From the NCBI RefSeq assembly GCF_019583405.1, contig NZ_SZUU01000010.1:62001-126000 (forward strand): DNA of 64,000 nucleotides, written 5' to 3'. Position 1 is the first letter of the stretch. Each line of letters opens with the position of its first letter. Position numbers and translations under genes: made by a program. This document shows, one piece after another, positions 7,832-17,163 of this stretch. This DNA comes from Bacteroides fragilis. Its GTDB lineage: Bacteria; Bacteroidota; Bacteroidia; Bacteroidales; Bacteroidaceae. The notes under the pieces are model-generated. The model was not told where the DNA came from and made no database searches. It saw only the letters and a list, made by a program, of their open reading frames with translations.

Positions 7832-7919
7832 CGGCCCGCATACCCGGGCCCATGAGCCCGCATACCTGGGCCGATGAGCCCGCGTGCCCGGGCTGATGAG
7901 CCCGCATACCCGGGCCCGG
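7832..7919. repeat. Four tandem 22-bp GC-rich hairpin repeats in the 328-bp HU / VirE intergenic region
   Basis: Units lie at 7832-7853, 7854-7875, 7876-7897 and 7898-7919, period exactly 22 bp, with one to a few changes each. The typical unit is GAGCCCGCATACCCGGGC plus 4 bp. Each unit is itself palindromic, GCCCG pairing with CGGGC across a CATAC or CGTGC centre. The rest of the intergenic region (7746-8073) is strongly AT-rich, so the block stands out in composition. A TACCTTTA near 8041-8048 is a weak -7 box for the gene at 8074. The array could be a protein-binding iteron set, an extragenic palindrome cluster or a transcription barrier. Confidence 0.9.
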
Positions 7920-8073
7920 ATAATGTTCCTATAAAGATACATAATATTTATCGTGAAAACAAGTAATACTCCTTTTGTTTGTTATTAAATATAATTGATT
8001 TATATGTGACGATCCGCTTGCTTTATCCGGTAAGAAAGAGTACCTTTACCACATTATAAAAAACCGGAAAACC

Positions 8074-10155
8074 ATGAAAATAACCCTGATCCGAAAGAAA
8101 GAAACCGTAGTAGTGCAACGGGCGGTGAAACTCGAAACTGTGTTGGAGAATATGAAAACCGAAACCAAAACCTGCCCTGTGAGCGCTTTGCGCCGGACAC
8201 TGAAGCTTTCGGGTGGAAGTGGACATGTCATGGCAGTGGACAAACTGCCCCGTATCCTTTTTTCGGTGGAACTGGGCAAAAGCAAAGAAGTATCGGTGAT
8301 GAAGGCTTATCATGGATTGGTGCTTCTGAGCGTGAAGGGACTCACCGGAGTAGAAGAGGCTGTCCGCTTGCGTGACAAGCTGGCCGGACTGCCCCAGACG
8401 ATGATTGCTTTTGTCGGTTCGAGCGGCCGGAGTGTAAAGATACTTGTGCCTTTCCTCCGTCCCGACGGTTCATTGCCCGTAACCGTAGAGGAAGCCGGAC
8501 TTTTTCATGCCCATGCCTACCAATGGGCGGTGAACTTTTACAGAGGGCAGCTTTTGGCGGAACACCGGGATGTTACGCTTGAGAATCCGGTGCCGGAACA
8601 GAGTTGCCGCTATTCATTCGATCCGGGACTCTATTTCAATCCGGATGCCTACCCCATCCGTCTGGAACAACCTTTATCGATGCCCGGCGAAGTTACCTAC
8701 CGCGAAACAGTGGAGGCGGAAACTGATCCTTTGCAGCGTATGATGCCCGGTTACGAACGGAGCGAAATTATCTCGACATTGTTTGAAACTTCACTGTATG
8801 AAGCTCTTAATACGGTAGACTGCGACCGGGAGGAGGATTCTAAATCTTTGATCGTGGAACTGACCCGGAACTGTTTTCGTTCGGGAATCCCCGAAGAAGA
8901 GGTAGTGGGCTGGACGCTGATGCATTTCCGGGGTAAAGTGTCCGAAATACTGATACGTGAGACGGTTCACAATGTGTATGCCGTCGAGAAGCGATTCGGA
9001 AGTAATCCTTGCATTTCCTCCAAGCAGACCATGGCCATACGTACCGACGAGTTTATGGGCAGACGTTATGAGTTTCGCTATAACATACTGGCCGGAGTGG
9101 TGGAATATCGTGAACGGAAGACATTCTGCTTCGATTTTCGTCCCGTGACGGACCGGGTGCTCAATACAATTGCGGTGAACGCCATCAGCGAAGGGCTTGA
9201 ACTTTGGGACAGGGATGTGAAACGCTGGATTAATTCCGAACGTGTACCGGTCTATTCACCTGTTACCGACTTTTTGTATGGCTTGCCCCGTTGGGATGGA
9301 AAAGACCGCATCCGGGCGCTGGCCCGCTACGTACCTTGCGACAATTCGCGTTGGCCCGACTTCTTCCATCGCTGGTTTCTCGCCATGGTGGCCCACTGGA
9401 AAGGAAATGACAAGCAGTACGCCAACTCCGTTTCACCCCTGTTGATCGGTTCGCAGGGATGCGGCAAGTCCACTTATTGCCGCAATATCCTGCCGCCTGA
9501 CTTGAGAGCCTATTATACCGACAGCATTGACTTCAGCCGGAAACGCGATGCCGAGCTTTATCTCAACCGCTTCATGCTGATCAATATTGACGAGTTCGAT
9601 CAGGTAAGTGTCAATCATCAAGGCTTCTTGAAACATATACTCCAGAAACCGGTGCTTAATGTGCGTAAGCCCAACGAGGCGGCTGTCCGCGAGTTGAAGC
9701 GTTATGCTTCGTTCATAGCGACCAGCAATCATAGCGATCTGCTTTCCGATCCTTCGGGAAGCCGCCGTTTTATCTGTATCAATATCACCGGCAGAATCCG
9801 TAATGATGCTGTCATCAACTATCCGCAACTCTATGCGCAGGCAGTGCGGGAGCTCCGTGACGGTGAGCGCTTTTATTTCTCTCCCGAGGAAGAGGCCATT
9901 TTGATGGAGAGCAATCAGGAATTTGAACTGCAAACTCCGGTTGAACAGCTCTTTCAACAGTATTTCCGCTCTGCCGGCGAAGGAGAAATGTGCGAAACGC
10001 TGCTCGCTGTCGATATTTTGGGGCGCATACAAAAGAAAAGCGGCTTTAAACTGTCGGCTACGAAGATAGTGCATTTTGGCAGAATACTTCGTAAGTTAGG
10101 AGTGCCTTGCAGGAAAATGAAAAACGGGAATTTCTATTGTGTGGTGGAGTTGTAA
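8074..10155 (+). CDS. VirE_N / VapE (virulence-associated E) family P-loop protein
   Basis: A 693-residue protein with an N-terminal VirE_N (BT4734/BF3469-type) domain at about 50-190 and a C-terminal VapE-type helicase/ATPase region. The Walker A motif is GSQGCGKST at 459-467 (Lys465) and the Walker B motif is INIDEFD at 503-509 (Asp506, Glu507). A third helicase-type segment is SFIATSNHSDLLSDPSGSRRF. Such proteins resemble primase-helicases of phages and integrative elements. In Bacteroides they commonly neighbour an HU-like gene, as here. The small peptide and amidase genes that often go with this pair are absent. Codon use looks more GC-rich than in the PUL downstream. Family is clear; biological role is not established. 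Confidence 0.85.
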   Translation: MKITLIRKKETVVVQRAVKLETVLENMKTETKTCPVSALRRTLKLSGGSGHVMAVDKLPRILFSVELGKSKEVSVMKAYHGLVLLSVKGLTGVEEAVRLRDKLAGLPQTMIAFVGSSGRSVKILVPFLRPDGSLPVTVEEAGLFHAHAYQWAVNFYRGQLLAEHRDVTLENPVPEQSCRYSFDPGLYFNPDAYPIRLEQPLSMPGEVTYRETVEAETDPLQRMMPGYERSEIISTLFETSLYEALNTVDCDREEDSKSLIVELTRNCFRSGIPEEEVVGWTLMHFRGKVSEILIRETVHNVYAVEKRFGSNPCISSKQTMAIRTDEFMGRRYEFRYNILAGVVEYRERKTFCFDFRPVTDRVLNTIAVNAISEGLELWDRDVKRWINSERVPVYSPVTDFLYGLPRWDGKDRIRALARYVPCDNSRWPDFFHRWFLAMVAHWKGNDKQYANSVSPLLIGSQGCGKSTYCRNILPPDLRAYYTDSIDFSRKRDAELYLNRFMLINIDEFDQVSVNHQGFLKHILQKPVLNVRKPNEAAVRELKRYASFIATSNHSDLLSDPSGSRRFICINITGRIRNDAVINYPQLYAQAVRELRDGERFYFSPEEEAILMESNQEFELQTPVEQLFQQYFRSAGEGEMCETLLAVDILGRIQKKSGFKLSATKIVHFGRILRKLGVPCRKMKNGNFYCVVEL

Positions 10156-10251
10156 AGGGATTGAGCCTTAAATTCCGGCATTTATATGCTTGTTGGCTTA
10201 ACGCATTGGATGGAATTGGATGCCGATGTGCATTATTAACAAATAAACAGC

Positions 10252-10259
10252 TATATTTG
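10252..10259 (+). promoter_or_regulatory. -7 box upstream of the ECF sigma gene
   Basis: TATATTTG fits TAnnTTTG exactly and lies 28 bp before the ATG at 10288. The -33 region is weak (TGTG at 10227-10230). Confidence 0.55.
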
Positions 10260-10287
10260 CATTCAACTCTCTGATATATTAATTACT

Positions 10288-10836
10288 ATGATGGACTTCG
10301 AACAATTTTACATAACATGGTATTCGCGTGCGAAATATTTTGCACGCGAATACGTTACTTCTGAAAGTGATGCTGAAAATATTGTTCAAGACGTTTTTTT
10401 GCATCTGTACGAGAGGCGCGATTTAATGGATGCATATACCAATCTGACTGCTTATCTTTTTACTTCCATCAAAAACAGATGTTTGGACTATTTGCGCAAA
10501 TGGGTTCTTGAACAAGAAACCGCACAGGAAATGCAAGATGAATTTGATATGGAACTTCGGATGAAATATGATTCTCTGGAGATATTCAATACGCAGTTTT
10601 CTGATGAAACCGATATAGGGGAACTATTGAACAGTGCACTTCAGAAACTTCCGGAACGATGTCGTGACATTTTTATAATGAATAAGCTGGAAGGGAAAAA
10701 GCAAAAAGAAATTGCAGAAGAATTGAATTTGTCTATCAATACCGTAGAGTCGCAGATGGGCATTGCTTACAAGAAATTGCGTGAAGAATTGAAAGACTGC
10801 CTGCCTCTATTCATATTTTTGTTTGCTATTTCCTGA
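10288..10836 (+). CDS. ECF sigma-70 factor of the PUL
   Basis: A 182-residue ECF sigma factor of the Bacteroides expansion type. Region 2 spans about 5-75 (ESDAENIVQDVFLHLYERR, then TNLTAYLFTSIKNRCLDYLRKW) and region 4 about 115-170 (LQKLPERCRDIFIMNKLEGKKQKEIAEELNLSINTVESQMGIAYKKL, a helix-turn-helix). It should bind RNA polymerase and turn on the adjacent susC promoter when released by the FecR protein 65 bp downstream. Two ATGs in a row (10288, 10291) are both possible starts. Operon with the FecR gene is clear from spacing and strand. Confidence 0.92.
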   Translation: MMDFEQFYITWYSRAKYFAREYVTSESDAENIVQDVFLHLYERRDLMDAYTNLTAYLFTSIKNRCLDYLRKWVLEQETAQEMQDEFDMELRMKYDSLEIFNTQFSDETDIGELLNSALQKLPERCRDIFIMNKLEGKKQKEIAEELNLSINTVESQMGIAYKKLREELKDCLPLFIFLFAIS

Positions 10837-10901
10837 TTTTTTTTATTTCCTTTTGGCGGATTTTTTCTTTTGCTTCGTTTACCATATAGAACAGATGCAA
10901 T

Positions 10902-11867
10902 ATGAATAGTCAAATTATTAAATATTATGCAGGAGAACTCAGTAAGGAAGAACGAAAAGCCTTATTGCAGAAAGCCTTTTCCGATCAGGAATTGAAAAGC
11001 GAGATGATGAAGTATCAACATTTGCAATCGCTGATGAATCTTCATCCGCAGGAGAAAAACGAATTATTAGGTAGGGAGAGCCTAAAGTGCTTTATGGAAG
11101 CACGGCAGGCGGAAAAAAGGAAAAGATTGTTTTTTTATTTTTTACGTTATGCGGCAATTGTCTTTGTGTGCATCGTTTCCACTTGGTGGATTACTTTCTC
11201 GTTCGTCGGTACGGATATACTTCAGCCTGTTGTTGCCCAGGAATTATCGGTTCCGGCTGGACAGCGTGCGCATATCCTGCTGCCGGATGGGAGTAAGGTA
11301 TGGGTCAATGCAGGCTCAACTCTTAGTTATCCGTCAGTGTTTGGTGACGAACGGCGTGTCAAACTGACTGGAGAAGCGTTTTTTGAGGTAGCGAAGGGGA
11401 ATAAGCCTTTCATTGTATCGACAGGAAAGGTAGATGTAAAAGCACTTGGAACCCAGTTTAATGTATTTAATTATCCTAAAGAGGAGTTAGCGGTAGCTCT
11501 ACTTGAAGGCTCTGTACGCATATACCGTCCCGAATGTGAGCGACAAGGGGTTATATTGAAGCCCAATCAGCAATTGACAGAGGATAATGGACGTTTTCTT
11601 ATAAGTTCCATTGATAAGAATCCTATTATCTGGAAAGAAGGGCTCTATGCTTTTGATAAACAAAAACTGAAAGATATACTGAAAAAGCTGGAACTCTATT
11701 ATGATGTGAGAATACTTGTCAAGAATCCTTCCATCCTTGAATATGAATACACCGGAAAATTTCGTCAACGTGATGGTGTGATGGAAGTCTTGCGCATCAT
11801 CCAGAAAATTCATCCGTTCAAGATAGAACAGAAAGAAGATACGAATGAAATCATTTTATATCGTTAA
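10902..11867 (+). CDS. FecR-family anti-sigma factor
   Basis: A 321-residue single-pass membrane protein. The cytoplasmic N-terminus (1-70) should hold the sigma factor; a membrane segment follows at about 78-105 (FFYFLRYAAIVFVCIVSTWW). The periplasmic FecR domain (about 118-215) has VPAGQRAHILLPDGSKVWVN and GEAFFEVAKGNKPFIV. A C-terminal DUF4974-like portion (KLKDILKKLELYYDVRI to FKIEQKEDTNEIILYR) probably contacts the N-terminal signalling domain of the SusC at 12055. Family logic: ligand uptake by SusC is relayed to this protein, which frees the sigma factor. It is encoded between sigma and susC, as usual for this class. Confidence 0.93.
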   Translation: MNSQIIKYYAGELSKEERKALLQKAFSDQELKSEMMKYQHLQSLMNLHPQEKNELLGRESLKCFMEARQAEKRKRLFFYFLRYAAIVFVCIVSTWWITFSFVGTDILQPVVAQELSVPAGQRAHILLPDGSKVWVNAGSTLSYPSVFGDERRVKLTGEAFFEVAKGNKPFIVSTGKVDVKALGTQFNVFNYPKEELAVALLEGSVRIYRPECERQGVILKPNQQLTEDNGRFLISSIDKNPIIWKEGLYAFDKQKLKDILKKLELYYDVRILVKNPSILEYEYTGKFRQRDGVMEVLRIIQKIHPFKIEQKEDTNEIILYR

Positions 11868-11928
11868 CCTTATTGTCGAACCTATAAAATCAAAGAAGAT
11901 ATGAAAACATAAAAGATTTTTCTTAATT

Positions 11929-11991
11929 ATGTATGATCTTAATAAAGAAAGGTCGGCAGATGCGTCAACACCTGCCAACCCGGGTTATTAA
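11929..11991 (+). other. Leader region of susC: possible 20-codon ORF overlapping a hairpin
   Basis: The 187-bp gap before susC holds ATG (11929) to TAA (11989-11991), 20 codons, rich in Ala, Ser and Pro near its end. Inside it GGTCGGCAG (11951-11959) pairs with CTGCCAACC (11972-11980) with one G-U. A short peptide overlapping a hairpin just upstream of a regulated gene would suit a leader, but no U-run or pause codons are seen. The ORF may be chance; the hairpin is more secure. Confidence 0.25.
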
Positions 11992-12054
11992 GTAATACGT
12001 ATTCCAAACCCTTTCAAAAATTCAGAAATTATTAACTTAATCGGAAACAAAGAT

Positions 12055-15000
12055 ATGAAAATAGAACCTTTGTTAGCACATCTTTTGTGCCTAAAAATAC
12101 ATAGTAGGACGTTAAATATTATGAAAGTAGCTGTGTTTATGATGTTTTTCTGCGTTTTCCAGTTGTTTGCCTCTAATGGCAAAGCGCAAAATGCAGTAAT
12201 AGAACTATCCTCTAATTCTGTGACGGTAGAGACACTGTTTGCGGAGATAGAGAAACAGACGGATTATTTAGTGGTTTATAGTAGTCGTGAACTGGATGTG
12301 AAAACCAAAATCCTGTTTTCAAAGAAGAAGGCCAAAGTAAGCGAAATGCTGAACGAACTTTTGCGGAATACGAATCTGAAGTACGAGCATACTAATAATT
12401 ACATCGTATTTTCCAAAAAGGTCAGCGAAGCTGATGTATCGCGGCAGACCGGAAGAAAAGTAACCGGAACGGTGGTGGACAATAATGGAGAAGCGGTTAT
12501 TGGTGCCAGTGTACAAGAAAAAGGAACAACCAATGGAGTCATTACTGATATTGAAGGTAAATTTAGCTTGGAAGTAGCGGATAAAGCTTTGTTGACTGTC
12601 TCTTATATCGGCTATGTAAGCCAGACCGTGCCTGTGAATGGTAAAAATCATGTGATCATAAAATTGATGGAAGATACAAAGGTATTGGATGAAGTCATCG
12701 TGATCGGTTACGGTGAGACCTCGGCTAAAAAGATGGTGGCCGCCGTTACTGCCGTAAAGGGAGAAAAGTTACAAGATCTCCCGTTTGCCAATGTAACTTC
12801 CGTTTTGCAAGGACGTGCGACAGGCGTTATCGTTCAGAATTCGGGCGGCGAACCCGGAAGCGTTCCTTCCCTGTCTATCCGTGGTGGTGGAAAGCCATTA
12901 TATGTCATTGATGGGGTAATCAGTACGGATGATTGGGAGTTTCAGACTTTGAATCCCAATGATATAGAGAGTCTGTCGGTTTTGAAAGATGCGGCTTCAT
13001 TGGCGGTTTATGGTTCTCGGGCGGCCGATGGTATCATCATGGTTAAAACCAAGGAAGGAAGAAAAGGAAAAACTTCTATCGTATATACATTTAATGCGCA
13101 GTTTAGCCAACCGACGGTTCTGGCTGATAAAATAGATTCTTACACCTACGCTAATGCGCAAAATCAGGCGGCAATGTCCGATGGACATGGAGAATATCAC
13201 ACATATAGCAAAGAAGAGATGGATATTATCCGTAATCAGTCCGATCCTTTGAAATATCCCAATACAGACTGGTTTGATTTAGGGTTGAAGAACTTTGCGC
13301 CCGAGTACAGGCATTCTTTGTCGATGACAGGCAACCGTAAAGATATTAATTATTACATTTCATTGGGTACTTTTGAGCAAGGTAGTTTGTACAAGTCTGA
13401 TGCACTGAACTATTCAAGATATAATTTGCGAAGTAACGTAAATACTACTTTTGAAGAAATTGGTCTTAAAGTGGCGGTAAATATTAATGCTGCATACGAA
13501 AAAAAGAAGTACCCTTCGTTTAGTGCCAATACCATCTGGGATCATTTAAATAATAAACAGCCGCTGGAGTTGGCGTATAATCAGGATGGAACCTTAAGCT
13601 CTATATCCGATCATCCTTTGATGGAGATGGACGAACGTTCGGGATATGATAAGAATGACGGGTTATATGTCAATACTCAGTTTGTTGCCGACTGGACGTT
13701 GCCTTGGGTGAAAGGTCTGTCACTCGGAACCATGTTGAACTATCGTTTGAACTCCAGCCATGTCAAGGGACTTTCAGCCCGTGCTCCCCAATATAATCAG
13801 GATGGAACATTGGTTGTTGTGACCAAGCCGTCATTGAAAGAAGAAGCTTACTTCGGAGATTCGTACAGTCTTGAGCTGAACGCAGCTTATACACAGACTT
13901 TTGCAGAGAAGCATACTATAGATGCGAAGGCTGTATTTACTGTATCCGAGAGTAATGGAAGCTACTTCTGGGCTTCACGCAAAGACTATCTGTCTGCCAC
14001 TGTAGATCAGTTATTTGCCGGTTCAAGTGTTGGCATGCAAAATTCCGGTAATTCGGATGAAGGAGGACGTATGGGACTCGTCGGACGTTTGAAGTACGAC
14101 TTTGACAGCCGGTATTATATTGAAGGAAGTTTCCGTTATGACGGGTCCGACAATTTTGCACCTGGGCATCGTTGGGGCTTCTTCCCTTCTGTTGCATTGG
14201 CTTGGGATATCACGGAAGAGCCGTTCTTTAAAAGTCTCAACCTGAAGAATATAAACCTTTTGAAACTGCGCGGCTCTTATGGCCAAACCGGAACAGAAGC
14301 GGGTGTAAACCGATTTGGCTATTTGTCAACTTACAGCTTGGCTGAAAACGCGATTTGCATTGGCGGCAATTTGCAATCCGGTTTCAATGAAGGGGCTTTG
14401 GTTTCACCGGAACTGTTAAGTTGGTATACCCGTAATTCTTTGAATTATGGCGTTGATGCCGCTTTCTTTAATCACCACCTGAAAGGTTCTGTCGATTATT
14501 TCTTTTATGTCACCAAAGGGGGACTGGTTAGTCCGGCAGACCGGTATGTAGTTCCCTTAGGAACGTCTCTTCCTCAAATAAAGTCGGAGAATGAACATCG
14601 TCGGGAAGGTTTTGAAGTCTCCTTGAGATGGGATGATAAGATAGGATCTGATTTCTATTACGAAGTTGGTACGAATATGACCTATTATAATAATCTGTAC
14701 GTTAAAAACCAAGGTGAATCATTGTCTGATCTGAAAAATCCATACAAACGTAATACGCATCAGACAGATTACTATGGCATTATGTATATGAATAACGGAC
14801 TGTATCAAACTCCGGAACAAGTACTCGGATTACCACGGAGATTGCAGTCTTCTGCTACTAAATTAGGTGATATTGCCTACGAAGATATTAATGGCGATGG
14901 TAAAATAGATGGAGAGGACCAGGTGCGTTGGGGAATGCCGACAGCTCCTCATTTCACTTACGGTTTCGATTTTATTTTGGGTTACAAAGGATTCACTTTG

Positions 15001-15426
15001 TCAGGATTGCTATATGGAACAGGAAAACGTAATATGGAATTTGGGGTCACGACTAAGAAAAATGAAGCTATATGGGTGCTGAATGATTATCAACTGGATT
15101 ATTGGCGTGAAGACAATAGAGATGCCACTTTTCCCAGAATCTCTTTGGAGGCATCGGCCAATGGTTCGAACAATCAGGCTGCTTCTACTTTTTGGGTCAA
15201 GAACGCTTCATTCCTACGCTTGAAAAATTTGACGTTAGAATATGATTTTAAATATAAATTGTTGAGGAGGGTAAAATGGTTGAATACTTGTAGAGCCAAT
15301 ATTACGGGTACAAACTTGTTTACGATATCGGATGTCATGGATTATTTCGATCCGGAAACAGCCTCAACAAGTGGAGGCTATCCGGTGCAGCGTGTTTATT
15401 CTTTAGGTGTAACAATTGGATTTTAA
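12055..15426 (+). CDS. SusC-like TonB-dependent receptor with N-terminal signalling (STN) domain
   Basis: A 1123-residue outer-membrane transporter. The N-terminus is long (about 22 residues before a second Met at 23), then a signal peptide ending near KAQ. The STN signalling domain is at about 55-125 (VTVETLFAEIEKQTDYLVVYSS to TNNYIVFSKK), followed by a carboxypeptidase-regulatory-like domain (TGTVVDNNGEAVIGASVQEKG), the TonB-box region DEVIVIGYG, the plug (LQGRATGV, SIRGGGKPLYVIDGV, LKDAASLAVYGSRAADG) and the barrel. The STN domain fits the FecR partner encoded upstream. It imports oligosaccharide across the outer membrane with SusD. Its TAA stop overlaps the susD ATG by one base. The glycan ligand is inferred from the GH110/GH35 genes. 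Confidence 0.95.
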   Translation: MKIEPLLAHLLCLKIHSRTLNIMKVAVFMMFFCVFQLFASNGKAQNAVIELSSNSVTVETLFAEIEKQTDYLVVYSSRELDVKTKILFSKKKAKVSEMLNELLRNTNLKYEHTNNYIVFSKKVSEADVSRQTGRKVTGTVVDNNGEAVIGASVQEKGTTNGVITDIEGKFSLEVADKALLTVSYIGYVSQTVPVNGKNHVIIKLMEDTKVLDEVIVIGYGETSAKKMVAAVTAVKGEKLQDLPFANVTSVLQGRATGVIVQNSGGEPGSVPSLSIRGGGKPLYVIDGVISTDDWEFQTLNPNDIESLSVLKDAASLAVYGSRAADGIIMVKTKEGRKGKTSIVYTFNAQFSQPTVLADKIDSYTYANAQNQAAMSDGHGEYHTYSKEEMDIIRNQSDPLKYPNTDWFDLGLKNFAPEYRHSLSMTGNRKDINYYISLGTFEQGSLYKSDALNYSRYNLRSNVNTTFEEIGLKVAVNINAAYEKKKYPSFSANTIWDHLNNKQPLELAYNQDGTLSSISDHPLMEMDERSGYDKNDGLYVNTQFVADWTLPWVKGLSLGTMLNYRLNSSHVKGLSARAPQYNQDGTLVVVTKPSLKEEAYFGDSYSLELNAAYTQTFAEKHTIDAKAVFTVSESNGSYFWASRKDYLSATVDQLFAGSSVGMQNSGNSDEGGRMGLVGRLKYDFDSRYYIEGSFRYDGSDNFAPGHRWGFFPSVALAWDITEEPFFKSLNLKNINLLKLRGSYGQTGTEAGVNRFGYLSTYSLAENAICIGGNLQSGFNEGALVSPELLSWYTRNSLNYGVDAAFFNHHLKGSVDYFFYVTKGGLVSPADRYVVPLGTSLPQIKSENEHRREGFEVSLRWDDKIGSDFYYEVGTNMTYYNNLYVKNQGESLSDLKNPYKRNTHQTDYYGIMYMNNGLYQTPEQVLGLPRRLQSSATKLGDIAYEDINGDGKIDGEDQVRWGMPTAPHFTYGFDFILGYKGFTLSGLLYGTGKRNMEFGVTTKKNEAIWVLNDYQLDYWREDNRDATFPRISLEASANGSNNQAASTFWVKNASFLRLKNLTLEYDFKYKLLRRVKWLNTCRANITGTNLFTISDVMDYFDPETASTSGGYPVQRVYSLGVTIGF

Positions 15427-17135
15427 TGATTATGAAAAAGATAAATGTAATAATAGCGTTATCCCTTATTTTGGGATGTTCTGCTTGCAGTGATATTTTA
15501 GACAAAGGTCCGTTGGATAAGTTCTCGGAGAACGATGTATGGAGCAGTCCGCAACTGGCACAGGCTTTTTTGTATCCAACGCTGAACGATGCGACTGGAA
15601 AGCTGATCTGGGATGATAAATGGACGGATAATGATGTGATACAGGACGATGGCAACGCTTCGAACGTGAATAAGGAACAGATAGATCGTTATCATGATGC
15701 CGGATGGAATGTGTATGGGCAAATCCGTAAATGTAACCTGACCATTCAGAAGATGGAAGAAAATGAAACATTTATAGAACAAGACAGGAAATATCTGACA
15801 GCACAGGCAAAAATGTTGCGTGCTATGATCTATTTCACTCGTGCGCGCTTGTTCGGTAAATTAATGATTGTGGATCGGGTTCTTGATGCGGAGGAGAACA
15901 TGGAACTGCCAAGAACAAATACGATTAAAGAGACTTATGATTTTATCCTTAAAGATTTGAGGGAGGCAGCACCTGACTTGCCTGTGTCATTGTCCAGCCA
16001 ACAAGGTATGCTAAGCAGGGGAGCGGCTTATGCGTTGATTGCGGAAGTTGCGTTGCATGGGGCTGCCTACATTGAATCGGGACAAAATGAATATTATGCT
16101 ACAGCAAAGAAAGCCAGTGAAGATCTTTTTGCCTTGGGCATATATGAATTGGATAAGAATTATGAAAAGCTTTTTAATGAGTTTGATTATGCGCTAAATT
16201 CGAATGAAGTTATCCTGGCTCAGTGGAGACATGAAAATAATACGACTTTTGCCGGGACGTGGATGCAATATCTAGTTCCTAACATCAGCAATGATAAATT
16301 AAAGGAGTTTGCCAATCCTAAACTTGTCGATAGCTTTGAAGGCTGGATCGGAATGTTTCCTTCTGTAGATTTAGTCAATGAATACGAAGTGGTAGATACG
16401 GATGGAAACGCAAAGAACTGGGATGAAAGTAGCTACTATAAAGAGTATCAACAGAATGGAGGATATGTATCAAAGGCGATATACCGGAATAGAGATAACC
16501 GTTTTTATGCCACTGTTGTACAGGACTCTTCCAAGTACTTCAATAGTCTGGTGACGATGCGTGAAAAGGGTAACTTGCATTGGGACAGTAAGACAGGCAG
16601 TGACTGGGGAACTGCATTGACGGGATATATCTATCGTAAAGGGGTATACACTGGTAGGAATTTATGGAATTCAGATCCGACTTACTATCATCAGATTGTT
16701 ATGCGTCTGGGACGTTCTTACTTGAACTACGCTGAAGTGATGTTACGACTGAATGATATAGAAACGGCCATTGAATATGTCAATAAGACCCGTACAATTC
16801 ATGGCGGCTTGCCGGCTCTTTCCAAAGATTTGTCCTTGAGTGAAGCTTGGGAGGCGTATAAACGCGAACGCAGGGTAGAATTGGTTCATGAGGGTGACCG
16901 TTACTGGAGCCTGCTGAGATGGGGAAAAGCGGATGGTAAAGAAACAATATCCGAACTAAATAAAACCCATCATTCGATCAGTATATCAGAGGATGGAAAA
17001 ACATTTAAGATTATCCCATTGCCTTATCAGACTGTATTTAATGAACGTGTCTTTACAAAGAAAAGATACTTATATCCTGTTCCGGAAGGTGAAAGAGTAA
17101 ATAATCCGTCATTAGACCAGAATGAGGGATGGTAA
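15426..17135 (+). CDS. SusD/RagB-like surface glycan-binding lipoprotein
   Basis: A 569-residue lipoprotein with a signal sequence and lipobox (LILGCSACSD). The SusD-like N-terminal part (GPLDKFSENDVWSSPQLAQAFLYPTLN), TPR-like helices (AQAKMLRAMIYFTRARLFGKL) and C-terminal RagB/SusD signature (EAWEAYKRERRVELVHEGDRYWSLLRWGKADG) are all present. It lies on the cell surface as a lid on the SusC barrel and binds the target glycan. The ATG at 15426 overlaps the susC stop by 1 bp; a second ATG at 15432 (MKKINV) gives an equally good signal peptide. Translational coupling to susC is likely. Confidence 0.95.
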   Translation: MIMKKINVIIALSLILGCSACSDILDKGPLDKFSENDVWSSPQLAQAFLYPTLNDATGKLIWDDKWTDNDVIQDDGNASNVNKEQIDRYHDAGWNVYGQIRKCNLTIQKMEENETFIEQDRKYLTAQAKMLRAMIYFTRARLFGKLMIVDRVLDAEENMELPRTNTIKETYDFILKDLREAAPDLPVSLSSQQGMLSRGAAYALIAEVALHGAAYIESGQNEYYATAKKASEDLFALGIYELDKNYEKLFNEFDYALNSNEVILAQWRHENNTTFAGTWMQYLVPNISNDKLKEFANPKLVDSFEGWIGMFPSVDLVNEYEVVDTDGNAKNWDESSYYKEYQQNGGYVSKAIYRNRDNRFYATVVQDSSKYFNSLVTMREKGNLHWDSKTGSDWGTALTGYIYRKGVYTGRNLWNSDPTYYHQIVMRLGRSYLNYAEVMLRLNDIETAIEYVNKTRTIHGGLPALSKDLSLSEAWEAYKRERRVELVHEGDRYWSLLRWGKADGKETISELNKTHHSISISEDGKTFKIIPLPYQTVFNERVFTKKRYLYPVPEGERVNNPSLDQNEGW

Positions 17136-17163
17136 TTTCAAATACAACAAAAAAAGTAAAGTT

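Noticed and set aside
7832..7919. CRISPR array
   Set aside because: The 22-bp units abut with no spacers, and no cas gene is nearby.
9433..10074. 213-codon minus-strand ORF inside the VapE gene
   Set aside because: Antisense shadow over the P-loop region; no promoter or domain.
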